A DNA stretch of 64,000 nt from Ohtaekwangia koreensis (GTDB taxonomy: Bacteria; Bacteroidota; Bacteroidia; Cytophagales; Cyclobacteriaceae). Below, one piece after another: positions 44,831 through 54,671 of this stretch. Under the pieces are notes generated by a model. That model made no database searches. It saw nothing but the letters and a program-made list of their open reading frames with translations, and had not been told where the DNA came from. Location of the stretch: assembly GCF_900167975.1 (NCBI RefSeq), contig NZ_FUZU01000001.1:5001-69000 (forward strand). Direction: 5' to 3'. Every line of letters begins with the position of its first letter. Positions within the stretch are counted from its first letter, which is position 1. The position numbers were made by a program, and so were the translations under genes.

Positions 44831-45988
44831 TTATATCAGCTTGGCAAGCGCGCTGATATAGCGCTCAGGTACTTCTCCCCGGATAGCAACCTGGTAATCA
44901 TTATAGCTGCAAGGCACAATTCGGTTACGTGAATAACGCTCACGTCCGTTTTGATAGGGTACTTCCATCCACCATTTTTCGCTGAGCTTACTTTTGTAAA
45001 ATGTGATAACCTCGGGGTCTACAGGCATAGACACTGAATATTTTAGAAAATCGTTGCTGCGGAAATTCTGTTCATTCTTACGATGATAGTATCCATCAAT
45101 AAAATACCAGATCATCGTTGCTACCACTGAAGCAGTTTTTTTATGAACGTCATCCAACTCCGGATTGTATTCGTAGAAACCAAGTGAGCTCAGCTTTTCA
45201 TTGAGCCCTGCATACCAGCAGATCTGGCAAGCTTCCTCACCCGTGAGTCCGAAAGGTTGAGCGTTTGCATTACCCGGAGCATCAGCAGATCGGATCGCTG
45301 TAACATCGAATGATAACATGTCGGCATTACGTATAGTAGGCTCCATCTCCTGCATGTTCGTACGCATCTGGCCAATACGGAATGCTTCGAAATATAATTT
45401 TTCAAGAATAGAAACCGACAGTGGGTCGATCAGATAGCTTTGGTATGCGAGGTGTGTATAGCTGAAAAGAAAATTAGGTTCGTGAAGTAAAATGCGATGG
45501 ATGTGTTGATTGCTCGCACCTTGTTCTTTGTCTTCTAAATCCAGATAAGCATCAACGTTGAGTAAACTGACGAGCTTATCCATAGTTTCATAACCACAAT
45601 ATTGCCCGTAGTCAAGATCATGCGAACCTCCGATGATGACCGGCAATACGTTGCTTTCGAGTAACATTCGGCAGACTTCGCTGATGCGTGTGTACGTTTC
45701 CTCCAGGTCAAGTCCCGGCTTTAGATTGCCGAGGTCTACGATACGATAAGCACCTGCTCCCTTCTTAAGAGTATATAATTTTTTACGGATCTCGTCTGGC
45801 GCGGAGGCAGTGCCGGTGTTGCGCATAGATCCACGCTCTTCCTCCACACCAAATATAGCGATGTGCGAATCCTTATAGTCCGGCATCTTATCACCGTATA
45901 TCGAAATGTTTTTTAAAAAGCTGGATGGGGAAGAAATGTCAGTATAGAGCGATTCATCGACTGGCGAGAAAAAGATAGTAAGATCCAT
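44831..45988 (-). CDS. Arginase-fold protein (formimidoylglutamase-like) with altered metal site
   Basis: The 385-residue protein is of the ureohydrolase superfamily and is often annotated as formimidoylglutamase in Bacteroidota. The first metal motif is intact (IIGGSHDLDYGQ, His123). The second, normally DAHxD, reads DAYLD (Asp146, Tyr148, Asp150). The third, normally SxDxD, reads SFDVT (Asp228, Thr230). Two of six manganese ligands are therefore changed, so hydrolase activity is doubtful or needs only one metal. It is longer than active enzymes (about 300-320) through extra N- and C-terminal parts. The gene is followed by the 53-residue membrane protein. No histidine-degradation gene is near. 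Confidence 0.82.
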   Translation of the reverse strand: MDLTIFFSPVDESLYTDISSPSSFLKNISIYGDKMPDYKDSHIAIFGVEEERGSMRNTGTASAPDEIRKKLYTLKKGAGAYRIVDLGNLKPGLDLEETYTRISEVCRMLLESNVLPVIIGGSHDLDYGQYCGYETMDKLVSLLNVDAYLDLEDKEQGASNQHIHRILLHEPNFLFSYTHLAYQSYLIDPLSVSILEKLYFEAFRIGQMRTNMQEMEPTIRNADMLSFDVTAIRSADAPGNANAQPFGLTGEEACQICWYAGLNEKLSSLGFYEYNPELDDVHKKTASVVATMIWYFIDGYYHRKNEQNFRSNDFLKYSVSMPVDPEVITFYKSKLSEKWWMEVPYQNGRERYSRNRIVPCSYNDYQVAIRGEVPERYISALAKLI

Positions 45989-46213
45989 AGTGCGTTTGAA
46001 AAACTTCGTGAAGATAAATATTCAGAAATATAGTGTATAGCGATTCATCACAAGATCATTGCCTCACCTGTATTTTAATTGTAGATGACTGTAATGAGCC
46101 ATTTTATCAATAAACAGACGCAATGGCAGGTTAGGTTGATGCTTCCGTTGGCGCTTCAACCCCTAAAAGCGTTCGTCTGCCTTTCAGAACGTGTGTTCCT
46201 TCTGTTTACATTG

Positions 46214-46243
46214 CTTGGAATGGATTTTAAGAATATATATTTG
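46214..46243 (+). promoter_or_regulatory. Probable promoter of the MASE1 histidine kinase gene
   Basis: CTTG (46214-46217) is separated by 18 bases from TATATTTG (46236-46243), an exact TAnnTTTG. The start would fall near 46248, giving a leader of about 15 bases before the ATG at 46263. This supports that ATG over the GTG at 46191. Confidence 0.5.
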
Positions 46244-46262
46244 TTTGATTGTGAGAGAATTA

Positions 46263-47981
46263 ATGCCTACCCTTAAACTCCCGCTTAAATACAGCCTTGA
46301 CCTGAAAATCATAGGTGTGGCGTTACTGTATTACCTCTTTGCACGACTCGGATACCTACTTGCTTTTGAAAATTCTACGGCTTTGCCGGCATGGCCTCCT
46401 TCAGGAATTGCCTTTGCGCTTCTCATTATACTCGGGCGATCAGTATGGCCTGGTATAACCATCGGAGCACTGGTGGCCAACATCATGGCGTACTGGAATA
46501 ATCCTGCGCTCGGTCCTCAAACGATTATTACAATCAGCAGCGTTATAGCCATCGGCAATACGATTGAAGCTGTCATAGGGAATTACCTTGTGAAATCGTG
46601 GATTAGAGATCCTTATCCATTCAAGCATGCGAAGAATGCATTTCGGTTTTTGTTCGTTACCATGTTCATGTGTCTTGCGGGTGCATCTATAGGTACAGCA
46701 AGTTTATACTTGAACGCGGTTATATCCCTCGATGCTATATCTGAAACATTGTTCTCATGGTGGATTGGTAATGTTGTAGGGATTTTATTATTCACTCCCT
46801 TTATACTATCGATTGCCAGGCCGGTAAGAGTAACATTATCTACCGCGCGGATGATCGAAGTAAGTATATACTTTCTGAGTACGCTTGCTATATATCTCTT
46901 GTTACAGGTGGATTACCTGACGCTAACGATGCAACGCGCGTTGCCACTGCTGGCTCTTCCCTTTTTGTTGTGGCTGGCATTCCGGTTCGAACTGATCGTT
47001 GCCATTGGCGGTGTGTTGATCGTATCACTGATCTCTATATACTTTACTGTGCAGGGCTCGGGGCCGTTCGTATTGGCAGGTGCCGCAAATTCTATATTGC
47101 TGCTGCAGATCTTTATAGGGGTTATCAGTATATCCACCATTATACTTTCAGCAACGGTGAAGGAGCGTCTGGATGTACAGCATCAGTTGCAGGAATTTAA
47201 CGAGAACCTGGAAGGCATGGTGCTCGATAGAACAAAGGCACTGAATGATGAGATTGGAACGCGTAAAATTGCCGAGGAAAAACTACAGCGCACAAATCAG
47301 GAGTTGAGCAAGCGTAACACTGAGCTCGATAATTTTGTATATAGTGTTTCACATGATCTGCGAGCTCCTATAGCATCGGTTCTTGGCTTGATTAACCTGG
47401 CACGTGTAGACAAAGATGTTGCCATGAAGGATATGTACCTTGAGATGATCAACAAGAGTGCCTTGCAACAAGATCATTTTATTAAGGAAATCCTGGACCA
47501 GTCGCGGAACTCACGATTGGAAGTGAAACGCGAAGAGATTTTATTCGAGCCGTTGATCGAAGAGACTTTTAATCAATTGAAGTTTGCTACCAGCACTGGC
47601 AAATCTGTGGAGCGCGTTATTAATATTGAGCAAGACGGCCCCTTCTTCTCGGATCGTTGGAGGTTGAAAGTTATTTTGAATAATATTATATCCAATGCTA
47701 TCCGCTACCGAAACGGTAAAGATCCGGTCATCAAAGTAAACGTTGCTATCAATGGGCGGTTGGCTAAACTGGCTATAGAAGATAATGGCAAGGGAATTGA
47801 GAAAGAGCACATGCCCAATATCTATAAAATGTTCTATCGCGCTACCGATGACGGTGCCGGTTCGGGCCTGGGACTATACATAGTAAAAGAGGCCATCGAT
47901 AAATTGAATGGTCACATCAATATAGAATCTGAAATAGGGAAGGGGACAACCGTTCAGTTGGAGATACCCGAGATCAATTGA
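46263..47981 (+). CDS. MASE1-domain sensor histidine kinase
   Basis: From the ATG at 46263 the product is 572 residues. The N-terminal half is a MASE1 integral membrane sensor (LFARLGYLLAFENS, ALPAWPPSGIAFALLIILG, GALVANIMAYW, SWWIGNVVGILLFTPFIL). It has about eight helices, a coiled coil (residues about 305-350), a dimerisation box FVYSVSHDLRAPIASVLGL with His364, and an HATPase domain (NIISNAIRYR, DNGKGI, GSGLGLYIVKEA). No receiver or response-regulator gene is adjacent. MASE1 ligands are mostly unknown. Confidence 0.93.
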   Translation: MPTLKLPLKYSLDLKIIGVALLYYLFARLGYLLAFENSTALPAWPPSGIAFALLIILGRSVWPGITIGALVANIMAYWNNPALGPQTIITISSVIAIGNTIEAVIGNYLVKSWIRDPYPFKHAKNAFRFLFVTMFMCLAGASIGTASLYLNAVISLDAISETLFSWWIGNVVGILLFTPFILSIARPVRVTLSTARMIEVSIYFLSTLAIYLLLQVDYLTLTMQRALPLLALPFLLWLAFRFELIVAIGGVLIVSLISIYFTVQGSGPFVLAGAANSILLLQIFIGVISISTIILSATVKERLDVQHQLQEFNENLEGMVLDRTKALNDEIGTRKIAEEKLQRTNQELSKRNTELDNFVYSVSHDLRAPIASVLGLINLARVDKDVAMKDMYLEMINKSALQQDHFIKEILDQSRNSRLEVKREEILFEPLIEETFNQLKFATSTGKSVERVINIEQDGPFFSDRWRLKVILNNIISNAIRYRNGKDPVIKVNVAINGRLAKLAIEDNGKGIEKEHMPNIYKMFYRATDDGAGSGLGLYIVKEAIDKLNGHINIESEIGKGTTVQLEIPEIN

Positions 47982-48028
47982 AATCTTTCTGTCCAGAATG
48001 GATAGTATAGATAAAGAAGGTTCTAGAA

Positions 48029-49288
48029 TCAGCCGACAGCGACTTCAATAAACTTGTCTTCCGAAAAATATTGAGCGGCTATAGCGATCAATTCTTCACG
48101 TTGAATACTGTCGATGCTGTTGATGAGGTTCTGATAGTAATCTTTCTGAACACCGAATAAGTATATATTCTTGATCTTGTCCGCATGTGCGAATGGCGTG
48201 GTGATCTCTGCCTGAAGGCTTCCGATAAAATGATTCCGGGCAATCTCCAGTTCCTCTTCATCGATCAACTCGGTGCGAAGACGCTTCAGCTCTTTCCGGA
48301 TTTCCTCGAAAGTTAAGTCAAGGTTTTCGTTATTCACATCCGCACCAATAACCGTATAGTTGTCTTGTTGTAAAGTATGCAACGATGAATATATACCATA
48401 CGAAAGACCTTTCTCTTCACGGATGTTTTTCATCAATCGTGAGCCAAAGTATCCACCCAGTATATGATTCAGGAATAAAACTGAAGCATAATCAGCATGA
48501 GCCCGTGCTATAGCTTTTGTACCCATACGGATGGATGATTGAACACTGCCCTTCTTACCAATTCGCTCGTGCAAGGTATCTGGAGTTCCAGTTTTAATCT
48601 CCTTGTCAGCGACAGCTACAAAAGGAAGAGCAGAGAGTTCATCTATAATATTTTGCCTGCTGATAGTATCAATTTTACCGGAAACAAGAATTGTGAAGTC
48701 TTTACCAAACGTGGTATAATGTTCCGCTAATTGATCACGTGTCAATGCCTGTACCTCTTCTGCCTCCAGTTCTTTACCGTACGGATGATTTTCTCCAAAC
48801 AACTTTTTACGGAACAGCTTCGATGCTTGAAAGCTCGTCTTTTCGTTATTTACCTTCAGGTTTTGAAGATAGATCGTTTTGAGCTGTGCAATTTCCTTTT
48901 CGGAAAAAACAGAATCTTCGAGCAACTCACGTACGAGCGAAAGAGTTGGACTCAGGTTTTTAGCAAGAGTATATAATGAAATCGAAACTACATCAAGTCC
49001 TGGGCTGATTTCAAAATGAGCACCGTATTGATCGAATAGCTGTGCGATCTCAAAGCTGCTTTTTTTTGAGGTTCCTTTTGATAAAAGTTGTGAAGAAAAA
49101 TAAGACGCTCCCCACGTACTCTCAAACCAGCGTCCTGCTTTCAGAATCAGCTCAACCCGAATAACAGATTGTGTTCCTCCGGAAACAAAAAACGCTTTTG
49201 CTCCATTGGGTAATACTAATTCTTCGGGCTGGATTAATTGAAAATCTATACTCCTTGTAAAGGCAGGGGCTATACTACGGTCAATCAT
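48029..49288 (-). CDS. M16 family protein without zinc motif (probable non-catalytic subunit)
   Basis: The 419-residue protein is of the size of a single M16 half-clamshell. Aligned at GASYFSSQLLSKGT, the catalytic HFLEH is replaced by YFSSQ (residues 63-67), so both histidines and the glutamate are lost. The C-terminal M16 domain remains recognisable (HILGGYFGSRLMKNIREEKGLSYGIYSS), including the substrate-contacting Arg-Tyr region. No signal peptide is seen. Such subunits normally pair with an active M16 partner encoded next door, and none is adjacent. It begins six bases after porV and so probably belongs to the pssA-porU-porV transcript. Confidence 0.87.
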   Translation of the reverse strand: MIDRSIAPAFTRSIDFQLIQPEELVLPNGAKAFFVSGGTQSVIRVELILKAGRWFESTWGASYFSSQLLSKGTSKKSSFEIAQLFDQYGAHFEISPGLDVVSISLYTLAKNLSPTLSLVRELLEDSVFSEKEIAQLKTIYLQNLKVNNEKTSFQASKLFRKKLFGENHPYGKELEAEEVQALTRDQLAEHYTTFGKDFTILVSGKIDTISRQNIIDELSALPFVAVADKEIKTGTPDTLHERIGKKGSVQSSIRMGTKAIARAHADYASVLFLNHILGGYFGSRLMKNIREEKGLSYGIYSSLHTLQQDNYTVIGADVNNENLDLTFEEIRKELKRLRTELIDEEELEIARNHFIGSLQAEITTPFAHADKIKNIYLFGVQKDYYQNLINSIDSIQREELIAIAAQYFSEDKFIEVAVG

Positions 49289-49294
49289 GTAGGA

Positions 49295-50461
49295 TTAATC
49301 AGTAACAGATTCAGTTTTCTCTGCCTGCGTTCCATCAATGTTCAGAAGCAAGGTAAAGCGTATAGTTTCAGCAAGAGGATGTTCGCGTTTATTGGTAGGC
49401 ACCAGATAAGCCACATCAAAACCAAAACGGTTTTTACGGAAGCCTACACCTACAGTCATATACTTACGATTTCCTTTTGTTTTGGCTTCGTTAAAATAAC
49501 CGAGGCGTGCTGCGAAAAGATCATTATACCAGTACTCAACACCTACCGAAGTCATGATTTCTTTTATCTCTTCTTTGAAACCTCCTGGAGCATCAGAGAA
49601 GGAACCAAACATACCGCTGAGTATAGATTTATCTTTGTTTGCATCAGGATCATTTGGATCTGGAGTAGGCACCAATAGTTTGTTGAAGTCTACGGTGAAT
49701 GTTATTTTGTTGAATGGATCGAGTTCAGTTGTATACGCTGTTCCCAATCTTAGATTCGTTGGTATAAAATCTTTATTGTCTGCATCGGTATAAGAAACCT
49801 TTGTACCAATGTTACTGATGGCAGCACCGATTGAAAGCGTGGAGTTTTTAGCGCCTTGCATAGGCTTGGTATAATAAACGCCTATATCTACAGCAGCACC
49901 GTTAGCAGATTTTGCGTCCTGAATAAAAGCTCCTGTAAGATTTGAATGTATATATCGCAGTGACCCACCGATACTGAAGTTCTCTGTCAGCATACGGGAA
50001 TAGGTTATATCGAAAGCAAATTCGCGTGGGTTAAATACACCGATGATCTGGCTTGGATCCGGACCGGTATTGAAAGTGATATCGCCCAGGTCAAAATATT
50101 TGATAGATGCAGCAACAGCTTGTTCGCGGTTAATCTTGTAGTAGCCGGAAAAATATCCTACCCACATATCGTTTACGATCTTGCCGAGCCATGGAGTATA
50201 GGAGAGAGTTCCTCCATATTTTTTGTCGATGAAAGCAAGTTTCCCTGCGTTCCAGTATGCTGAGTTGGCGTCAGGAGACGTTGCAACACCGGCATCACCG
50301 AGCGCAGCATGACGTGCATCAGGAGATATGGCTAAGAAAGGCACTGCGGTTGTAATCGCATTATCCTGTCCTATTAAGTTACCGGGATTAGTAACTTGTG
50401 AGAATCCAAATTGAAACGAAGAGGCCACAAAAGTGATGGCGAGTGTTACTCTAAAATTCAT
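49295..50461 (-). CDS. porV: Type IX secretion outer-membrane protein PorV
   Basis: From the ATG at 50461 the product is 388 residues. A TTG 15 bases upstream is possible. There is a signal peptide (LAITFVASSFQFGFSQ) and a FadL-like outer-membrane barrel. The family segment FLAISPDARHAALGDAGVATSPDANSAYWNAGKLAF is typical of PorV/LptO, which shuttles cargo from the translocon to the PorU sortase. It directly follows porU, the partner gene. Confidence 0.94.
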   Translation of the reverse strand: MNFRVTLAITFVASSFQFGFSQVTNPGNLIGQDNAITTAVPFLAISPDARHAALGDAGVATSPDANSAYWNAGKLAFIDKKYGGTLSYTPWLGKIVNDMWVGYFSGYYKINREQAVAASIKYFDLGDITFNTGPDPSQIIGVFNPREFAFDITYSRMLTENFSIGGSLRYIHSNLTGAFIQDAKSANGAAVDIGVYYTKPMQGAKNSTLSIGAAISNIGTKVSYTDADNKDFIPTNLRLGTAYTTELDPFNKITFTVDFNKLLVPTPDPNDPDANKDKSILSGMFGSFSDAPGGFKEEIKEIMTSVGVEYWYNDLFAARLGYFNEAKTKGNRKYMTVGVGFRKNRFGFDVAYLVPTNKREHPLAETIRFTLLLNIDGTQAEKTESVTD

Positions 50462-50491
50462 TAACGTATTTTTCAAGCGTTGTAAAGATAA

Positions 50492-53400
50492 TTAATTAAC
50501 AACAATAAGCTTTGTAAGCCGCTCATTTTTGGAGCCGTTCGTTATGGAACGAACCGCAACACGTGCCAAGTATAATCCGGGTTGAAGTTTTTTGCCGAGG
50601 TCTGTTAATCCATCAAATTTCATCAGTTCAACTTTATAGGGGCTTTCTGTGATACTAAAGGAGTATGCCAGCAACTGCTGCCCCGTCATCGAATATATGG
50701 ATAATTGTGCTTCGAGATCATCACCTGAACGATTATGCGTAAAGTATAAAGTGGTTTCAGTTTCAAATGGATTTGGATAATTAGCAAACGTTTCAATTTT
50801 AAGGTCTTCACCATCCGTAACCCTGAAATCAATACGGGCTTCAGCCGGATTATTATAAGTGTCCCATGCTTTTAAAGTAATGGAATGCTTACCAGGCGTC
50901 AAGTCCTTCATCGGAAAGTTAATCCATCCTTTTGTAAAATCATCTTGATCGGCTATATAATAATCGCTCACAGGGTATATTTCATCATTGTCGAGTACAG
51001 CCACGAGGTTGTTGCCGATTCCATATGCCGATACATTAATCCCGCTGGCATCTTGTAGTCTTGCAAGTAAGGTTACATCCGGACTAACAATACCTCCATT
51101 GGTGAAAGTCGTATCCCCCATATACAGGTGTATAGCAGGAGGAGTGTTGTCTGCCGCAGGATTTTTTTCGCTACTTCCAATTTTAAAATCTGACGTTGCT
51201 CCGGCAGCTTCAAGCGACTGAGATGAATCTGCTGCATATAGACTTAATTTTCCGGGAGCAATTTCGTACGCCATATTTTTCGGTACGATGAATTTGAATT
51301 CGAATGTTCCATTTTTTACGGAAGCTTTTCCACGAAACAAAATGTTATACCATTCCTTATAGGAAAATGCCGGAATGTTTTTTCCGATGGTTACAAAGTC
51401 GGTTTGCTTGTCAAACAACGTAGCCTCAAGTGTACCATTGAAATCTTCATATAGGCTGCCATCACCATGAACAATCTCTCCTTTAACAACAGCCGTTGAC
51501 AATGCTTTCAAAGTATCAGAGCCGGTGGCTGTTTTTATATCAGTTATACTTACAGACAGTGGAGGCATGGCAAGTGTCATCGATGGATCTCCCAGCAATG
51601 AAAAATTACGATTACCTACACCACTTATACTATTGTTTTTTGTTCTTCGGAAAACTTCTCCCATGGGAATATACCGACCCGATTCTTTTTCAAAGAGCGC
51701 CTCATAAAACGCTTTGTTCAATTCGAAGTTCGTAAATGAATATACCGGTCTTGCGGTAGTTACCAATCCTATAGCACCACCGTTGGGATGAAGTACACTT
51801 AGCTCTGCGCTGGAGATCTGTGCAGGATCATCTTGTCTTCCAAACTCACAGGTCGCTGTTACTAAAAATGGATACCGGGTATTTTCGAGTTCGTCAATGT
51901 TAAAGTTGGTGAATACCTGCTCGTCAGTCCATACGCGTTCATTGCCATGCCCGGTATAATTAATGATTAATGCACCGCGATCGAAGTTGTCAATGATATC
52001 TTCGGTTGCCTCCGGTATAGATTCACCATTCGGCTTAACGATTTTGGTATAGGTGCCCAGAAAAATTTTCTTCGCATTTAGACCTGCTTGCGCAGATTCA
52101 ATCGTGTTGGCTAATGTGTTTGCCTGCGATTGATGCGTGCTGGTATAGAAGTCAGAGTTACTGCCATCATCGGCAACAAATACAATGTTCTTTCGCCATG
52201 AACCAAACGTTTTTTTATTGGTGTCGTAGTTGATGATCTTGTCGATAACATTTTTAGCTTCATCTACAGTTTTAACAGGAAGGCGCCCCACGCCAATTTC
52301 AAGGCTATGGTTTTCAGGGGATATACCTTCACTCCAACTACCTTCATTGTTTTCAAGAAAACCAAAGTAATCATCGGATGAATAGGTTTCGAGTGGCGTA
52401 AGTGAGTTTCTCGATTCGTAGGTTGCTACATAATTGGTGTTGTTCGGTACGCGATCTTTATAGTCGTATGATGATTTTCCAACGAGTAACAACGCCTTAA
52501 GTATAGATGGACCTTTGTCGTAAAGATGTTTCATGAAATCGCGGATCGCAGAGATATCCTGTTTGCCCGATGAAAATTCATTATATACTTCTTCGGGAGT
52601 AACCACTGCTGTGGTCCATCCGCTGTGCGCTTCGCGATGTGACGCCAAGCGCAATGCTTCCTGTTTAAAATCAGGATGCGCTATAATTACCAGGTTAGAT
52701 GTTGACAGACCATGTAGATTTTGATTCGCTATACTTCCGATCAAGACCGGTGCCGGTATATTCGTGGTGAAAACAACAAATTCTTTCAACGATTCCGTTG
52801 TCGTAGAGAATGAGGCTTTATTTCCTTGAAGAGTATATTGTTGTATGCTTGGCTCGTATGGATTCGTAATGTCCCAAATGAGAGTGTTGCTGTTCGCATT
52901 TTCGATTTCAAAGGAGGAGGTCGCATTGTTAAGACTCGCCCGCGAACGGAAGATGGTCTGGTCACCGTAAAGCGCCAGTTTCCGCTCAACATTCAATAAG
53001 AAAAAATCAAGGTACCCGGAGCCGCTTCCGGTTTTGGTATAGATGTATTTGATTTCCTGGTTTGTTGTCGATGAAGCTCCAATCGTGGAGGCGTTTGTGG
53101 AAATAGTGTCACGCTTGTGAACGCCCTTTATACCATATTGCGAGTCCGTGATAGAAGAGATGGATTGTTGCGCTATAGTAACGTTGTTCCACGAAAGTTG
53201 GAAAGATGAACTGGCGGTAGATTGTCCCATAACGTCTGAGACGACAGTGATTGCGGAATTATCAACAATGCCTGCTATAGATGTAGTATAGGCTTGCTGA
53301 TCAAGGTTAATTCTTTCAAACCATTCTCTCCCTGACTCAAGCTCGTTATACGTATCTACTTCATGGTATATATAGTCATTGAATGATTGTATAGCCGGGA

Positions 53401-53890
53401 ATGTACCCGGTATGGAAGGAACGGCCGTTACCCGTTTACCATTCTCTGAGCCTACCGTGATGAAGTAAAAGTTCTGAGTGCTATATAAGTTGCTTTCGTA
53501 TTTAAAGACACTTCGCTGTACGTCATATTGAACAAGATCGGGTCCTTCAGCATACCAGATAATGTAGTCGCCAGAATTAAACACGCCATCGTCTTCGCCT
53601 TGTACAAAGATTGCGTTTTCGGTTAAGTCAGCAGGACGGGCTGTGCTGTTAGCCTGTGGTAGCATGCCTCCTTCATTGCCAAAGATTTTTATTTTTCGGG
53701 GATCGATCGCGGCCGCATCGAATCCCATTTTTTTAAAATCGTTGAAGGATATTTTGTAGACACCATTTTTTTCGATCGCCACTTTGTACCACTTCCCCGT
53801 GCTCAATACAGCCGATTGACTTTTTGCTTCTGTTACAAATACAAAAAGTAAAAGGGTGAACAGGTTCCGGATGGTAATACGGTATTGCAA
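50492..53890 (-). CDS. porU: Type IX secretion C-terminal signal peptidase PorU
   Basis: The 1,132-residue exported protein has a gingipain-type C25 protease domain with the catalytic pair His648 (NYTGHGNE) and Cys681 (TATCEFGRQDD). The C-terminus is a Por-type sorting-like domain with the signature YPNPFETETTLYF and GLYLARV. PorU cleaves the C-terminal signal of T9SS cargo and attaches it to anionic lipopolysaccharide. The start is TTG at 53890, 12 bases after the pssA stop. The signal peptide (LFTLLLFVFVTEAKSQ) follows directly. The glycan locus at 4-21 kb could supply the anchor, but this is only an inference. Confidence 0.94.
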   Translation of the reverse strand: MQYRITIRNLFTLLLFVFVTEAKSQSAVLSTGKWYKVAIEKNGVYKISFNDFKKMGFDAAAIDPRKIKIFGNEGGMLPQANSTARPADLTENAIFVQGEDDGVFNSGDYIIWYAEGPDLVQYDVQRSVFKYESNLYSTQNFYFITVGSENGKRVTAVPSIPGTFPAIQSFNDYIYHEVDTYNELESGREWFERINLDQQAYTTSIAGIVDNSAITVVSDVMGQSTASSSFQLSWNNVTIAQQSISSITDSQYGIKGVHKRDTISTNASTIGASSTTNQEIKYIYTKTGSGSGYLDFFLLNVERKLALYGDQTIFRSRASLNNATSSFEIENANSNTLIWDITNPYEPSIQQYTLQGNKASFSTTTESLKEFVVFTTNIPAPVLIGSIANQNLHGLSTSNLVIIAHPDFKQEALRLASHREAHSGWTTAVVTPEEVYNEFSSGKQDISAIRDFMKHLYDKGPSILKALLLVGKSSYDYKDRVPNNTNYVATYESRNSLTPLETYSSDDYFGFLENNEGSWSEGISPENHSLEIGVGRLPVKTVDEAKNVIDKIINYDTNKKTFGSWRKNIVFVADDGSNSDFYTSTHQSQANTLANTIESAQAGLNAKKIFLGTYTKIVKPNGESIPEATEDIIDNFDRGALIINYTGHGNERVWTDEQVFTNFNIDELENTRYPFLVTATCEFGRQDDPAQISSAELSVLHPNGGAIGLVTTARPVYSFTNFELNKAFYEALFEKESGRYIPMGEVFRRTKNNSISGVGNRNFSLLGDPSMTLAMPPLSVSITDIKTATGSDTLKALSTAVVKGEIVHGDGSLYEDFNGTLEATLFDKQTDFVTIGKNIPAFSYKEWYNILFRGKASVKNGTFEFKFIVPKNMAYEIAPGKLSLYAADSSQSLEAAGATSDFKIGSSEKNPAADNTPPAIHLYMGDTTFTNGGIVSPDVTLLARLQDASGINVSAYGIGNNLVAVLDNDEIYPVSDYYIADQDDFTKGWINFPMKDLTPGKHSITLKAWDTYNNPAEARIDFRVTDGEDLKIETFANYPNPFETETTLYFTHNRSGDDLEAQLSIYSMTGQQLLAYSFSITESPYKVELMKFDGLTDLGKKLQPGLYLARVAVRSITNGSKNERLTKLIVVN

Positions 53891-53902
53891 ACGAAGAAAA
53901 AA

Positions 53903-54577
53903 TTATTTCGAAAATGCTTTGACCCCTAACGAAAGGCCAATGTATAAAAGTATAATAAATGGTATTGCCGTGATCTGGAATAAAGCCAATAGTAATACCG
54001 CCAGTAAAAGGAAGGTAAACCTGATTTTGTTATCAGCCCATGTGAAATTTTTGAATTTCAGTGCGAAGATCTCAATGCGCGAAACGAGCAGCAATGAAAA
54101 TATCAACGTGATCGCTACCAGCACCCAGTCCTGATAAAGCCAGGCTCCCATACTTGCGGGGAGCAACGGCAGCGATGTGATAAAGAGCGTATTGGCAGGT
54201 GTATTCAATCCTTTAAAAGAATCTGTTTGTGTTTCATCAATATTAAAAATAGCAAGACGCAGTGCAGAAAACGCTGCAATTGAAAATCCTATATAGGGTA
54301 ATGCTTCGCTGCTGCTATGTTCCCCAATTAATTTATACATCACCAGTGCAGGCAGAACTCCGAAACTTACAACGTCCGCCAGGGAGTCAAGCTCTTTGCC
54401 AATCGGGGATGTTACTTTTAATAGTCGTGCAACAAAGCCATCAAAATAATCGAACAAGCCTGCAGCCCATACAAAATATGCAGCAGGCACTCCACGATTT
54501 TCCAATAAGAATACAATGCCTAAACATCCGCAGATAAGGTTGCAACATGTAAGAAAGTTGGGAAGATGACGGATCAT
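53903..54577 (-). CDS. pssA: CDP-diacylglycerol-serine O-phosphatidyltransferase
   Basis: The 224-residue integral membrane enzyme has about seven helices and the CDP-alcohol phosphatidyltransferase motif, DYFDGFVARLLKVTSPIGKELDSLAD starting near residue 43, with all four aspartates. It makes phosphatidylserine, the precursor of phosphatidylethanolamine. The last residues run to within 12 bases of porU, so the two are probably co-transcribed. Confidence 0.94.
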   Translation of the reverse strand: MIRHLPNFLTCCNLICGCLGIVFLLENRGVPAAYFVWAAGLFDYFDGFVARLLKVTSPIGKELDSLADVVSFGVLPALVMYKLIGEHSSSEALPYIGFSIAAFSALRLAIFNIDETQTDSFKGLNTPANTLFITSLPLLPASMGAWLYQDWVLVAITLIFSLLLVSRIEIFALKFKNFTWADNKIRFTFLLLAVLLLALFQITAIPFIILLYIGLSLGVKAFSK

Positions 54578-54671
54578 AATTCAAACACAGATTTCAAAAT
54601 ACAAAAATCGAGAGAAGGCAATTTCAAATGTAGCAATTTGTTGTTTGGTAATTGTTACCAGCGTTTAAGCT

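Noticed and set aside
46085-46276. Plus-strand open frame before the MASE1 kinase
   Set aside because: No RBS or family likeness; it overlaps the probable promoter and the kinase start in another frame.
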